Below are positions 62,900-64,000 of a stretch of DNA of 64,000 bases, piece after piece (within the stretch, counting starts at the first letter, position 1; every line of letters starts with the position of its first letter). Under the pieces are notes generated by a model. It had not been told where the DNA came from. It was given only the letters and a program-made list of their open reading frames with translations, and did no database searches. Location of the stretch: assembly GCA_947650365.1 (NCBI GenBank), contig CANTAL010000126.1, forward strand, positions 806,001 to 870,000, given 5' to 3'. This stretch comes from Chamaelirium japonicum (taxonomy: Eukaryota; Streptophyta; Magnoliopsida; Liliales; Melanthiaceae). The translations under genes and the position numbers were made by a program.

Positions 62900-64000
62900 T
62901 TTCTAATTCATTCATACAATCCATTCTAATTCTTTCACACGATCCATTCTAATTCATTCGTACGTTCCATTCTAATTCATTAGCACGATCCATGCTAATT
63001 CATTCGTTCGATCAATTCTAATTCATTAGCACGATCCATTCTAATTCATTCGTACGATCCACTCTAATTCATTCGCATGATCCATTCTAATTCATTCATA
63101 CAATCCATTCTAATTCTTTCACACGATCCATTCTAATTCATTCGTAGGATCCATTCTAATTCATTCGTGCTAATGAATTAGAATGGAACGTACGAATGAA
63201 TTAGAATGGATCGTGTGAAAGTATTAGAATGGATTGTATGAATGAATTAGAATGGATCGTACGAAGGAATTAGAATGGATCGTACGAATGAATTAGAATG
63301 GATCGTACGAATGAATTAGAATAGATCGTACGAATGAATTAGAATGGATCGTATGAATGAATTAGAATGGATCGTGTGAAAGAATTAGAATGGATCGTAC
63401 AAATGAATTAGAATGGATTAGAATGGATCGTGCGAATGAATTAGAATGGATTGTACGAATGAATTAGAATGGATTGTATGAATGAATTAGAATGGATCTT
63501 ACGAATGAATTAGAATGGATCGTACGAATGAATTAGATTGGATCCTACGAATGAATTAGAATGGATACATTCTTGCGAATGAATTAGAATGGCTCGGACG
63601 AATGAATTAGAATGGATCGTACGAATGAATTAGAATGGATCGTACGAATGAATTAGAATGGATCGTAAGAATAAATTAGAATGGATACATTCGTCCGAAT
63701 GAATTAGAATGGATCATACGAATTAGTAAGAATGGATCGTACGAATGAAATAGAATAGATTATACGAATGAATTAGAATAGATCCTACGAATGAATTAGA
63801 ATGGATCGTGTGAAAGAATTAGAATGGATTGTATGAATGAATTAGAATGGATCGTATGAATGAATTAGAATGGATCGTGCGAATGAATTCGAATGGATCA
63901 TACGAATTCATTCTAATTCATTCATACAATCCATTCTAATTCTTTCACACGATCTATTCTAATTCATTCGTAGGATCCATTCTAATTCATTCGTACAATC
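62894..64000. repeat. Three satellite blocks at the right edge
   Basis: Minus to about 63167 (beta arm), plus to about 63905 (ending with an alpha arm) and minus to the window end. The last S module is cut off before its right arm is complete. Confidence 0.91.
63849..63909 (+). repeat. S core, alpha left, alpha right cut by window end
   Basis: Core with CATACGAATTC. The right arm shows TTTCACACG and GTAGGATCC, which marks it as alpha, before the sequence ends. Confidence 0.84.

Larger units (their letters stand above)
50430..64000. repeat. 23/28-bp satellite array, right part
   Basis: The same satellite resumes immediately after the inserted LTR, starting with the second copy of the GGAAT target duplication. 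It holds 14 orientation blocks, including the best-preserved long inverted repeats (centres near 55336 and 57541) and an exact 750-bp higher-order tandem pair. It runs off the right edge. No genes are seen. Confidence 0.97.

Noticed and set aside
1..64000. Human satellite II/III, since the unit is rich in GAATG/CATTC
   Set aside because: The unit is a fixed 23/28-mer with CGTACG and AATTA, not a degenerate 5-mer array, and the LTR is not of a mammalian type. The pentamer likeness is probably coincidental.
1..64000. Telomeric repeat
   Set aside because: No TTTAGGG, TTAGGG or related short G-rich motif is present in tandem.
1..64000. Assembly artefact producing all the inversions
   Set aside because: It cannot be excluded from the sequence alone, but the recurrence of identical junction modules with different flanks, and a duplication that preserves internal switches, are hard to explain by misassembly.

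Overview
The window is almost entirely a tandem-repeat (satellite) array interrupted by one transposable-element remnant. I found no credible protein-coding gene, tRNA, rRNA, CRISPR array or other classical gene. The satellite occupies about 61.6 kb (1-48061 and 50430-64000). Its basic unit is 23 bp; in the orientation I call plus it opens with GGATCGTACG and closes with GAATTAGAAT, with AAT between. A second unit of 28 bp carries ACATT inserted after GGAT, usually followed by CGTGCG or CGTCCG. The two unit lengths are mixed throughout. The organism is a eukaryote with satellite heterochromatin. The inserted element looks like a plant LTR, so a flowering plant is the best guess, but no gene confirms it.

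The array is not a simple head-to-tail satellite. It is a mosaic of about 76 blocks that alternate in strand, from a single 23-bp unit up to 4.25 kb, with roughly 31.8 kb in plus and 29.8 kb in minus orientation. Many switches fall on or beside the palindromic CGTACG core that each intact unit carries. Several switch points are recurring modules. The main one is a 61-bp core (called S here) flanked by inverted arms that repeat the same ordered series of variant units, up to 269 bp per arm. S is seen 12 times in one orientation and 6 times in the other. Two arm types occur: alpha, marked by GGATCCTACG and GTGTGAAAG, and beta, marked by GTGCTAATG, CGAACG and TAGCATGG. Minus-to-plus switches use two other recurring junctions, called K and M.

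Above the 23/28-bp level there are larger duplications: an exact 750-bp tandem pair (61381-62880), a nested 942-bp/166-bp pair (36.1-37.5 kb), a roughly 4.2-4.3-kb offset pair (21-24 and 25-28 kb), a segment of about 0.8 kb repeated at an offset of 33977 bp (9.5 and 43.5 kb), and segments repeated at about 13.4-13.5 kb. Most unit-to-unit differences are transitions at the two CpGs of CGTACG, as expected if the array is or was methylated.

The only non-satellite DNA is a 2368-bp solo LTR (48062-50429). It begins TGTTGG, ends CCTAACA, and is bounded by a perfect 5-bp target-site duplication GGAAT created within a satellite unit. It has no primer-binding site, polypurine tract, gag or pol. Its short open frames look like chance. 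Block edges below are accurate to about 10 bp because units are nearly identical across switches.
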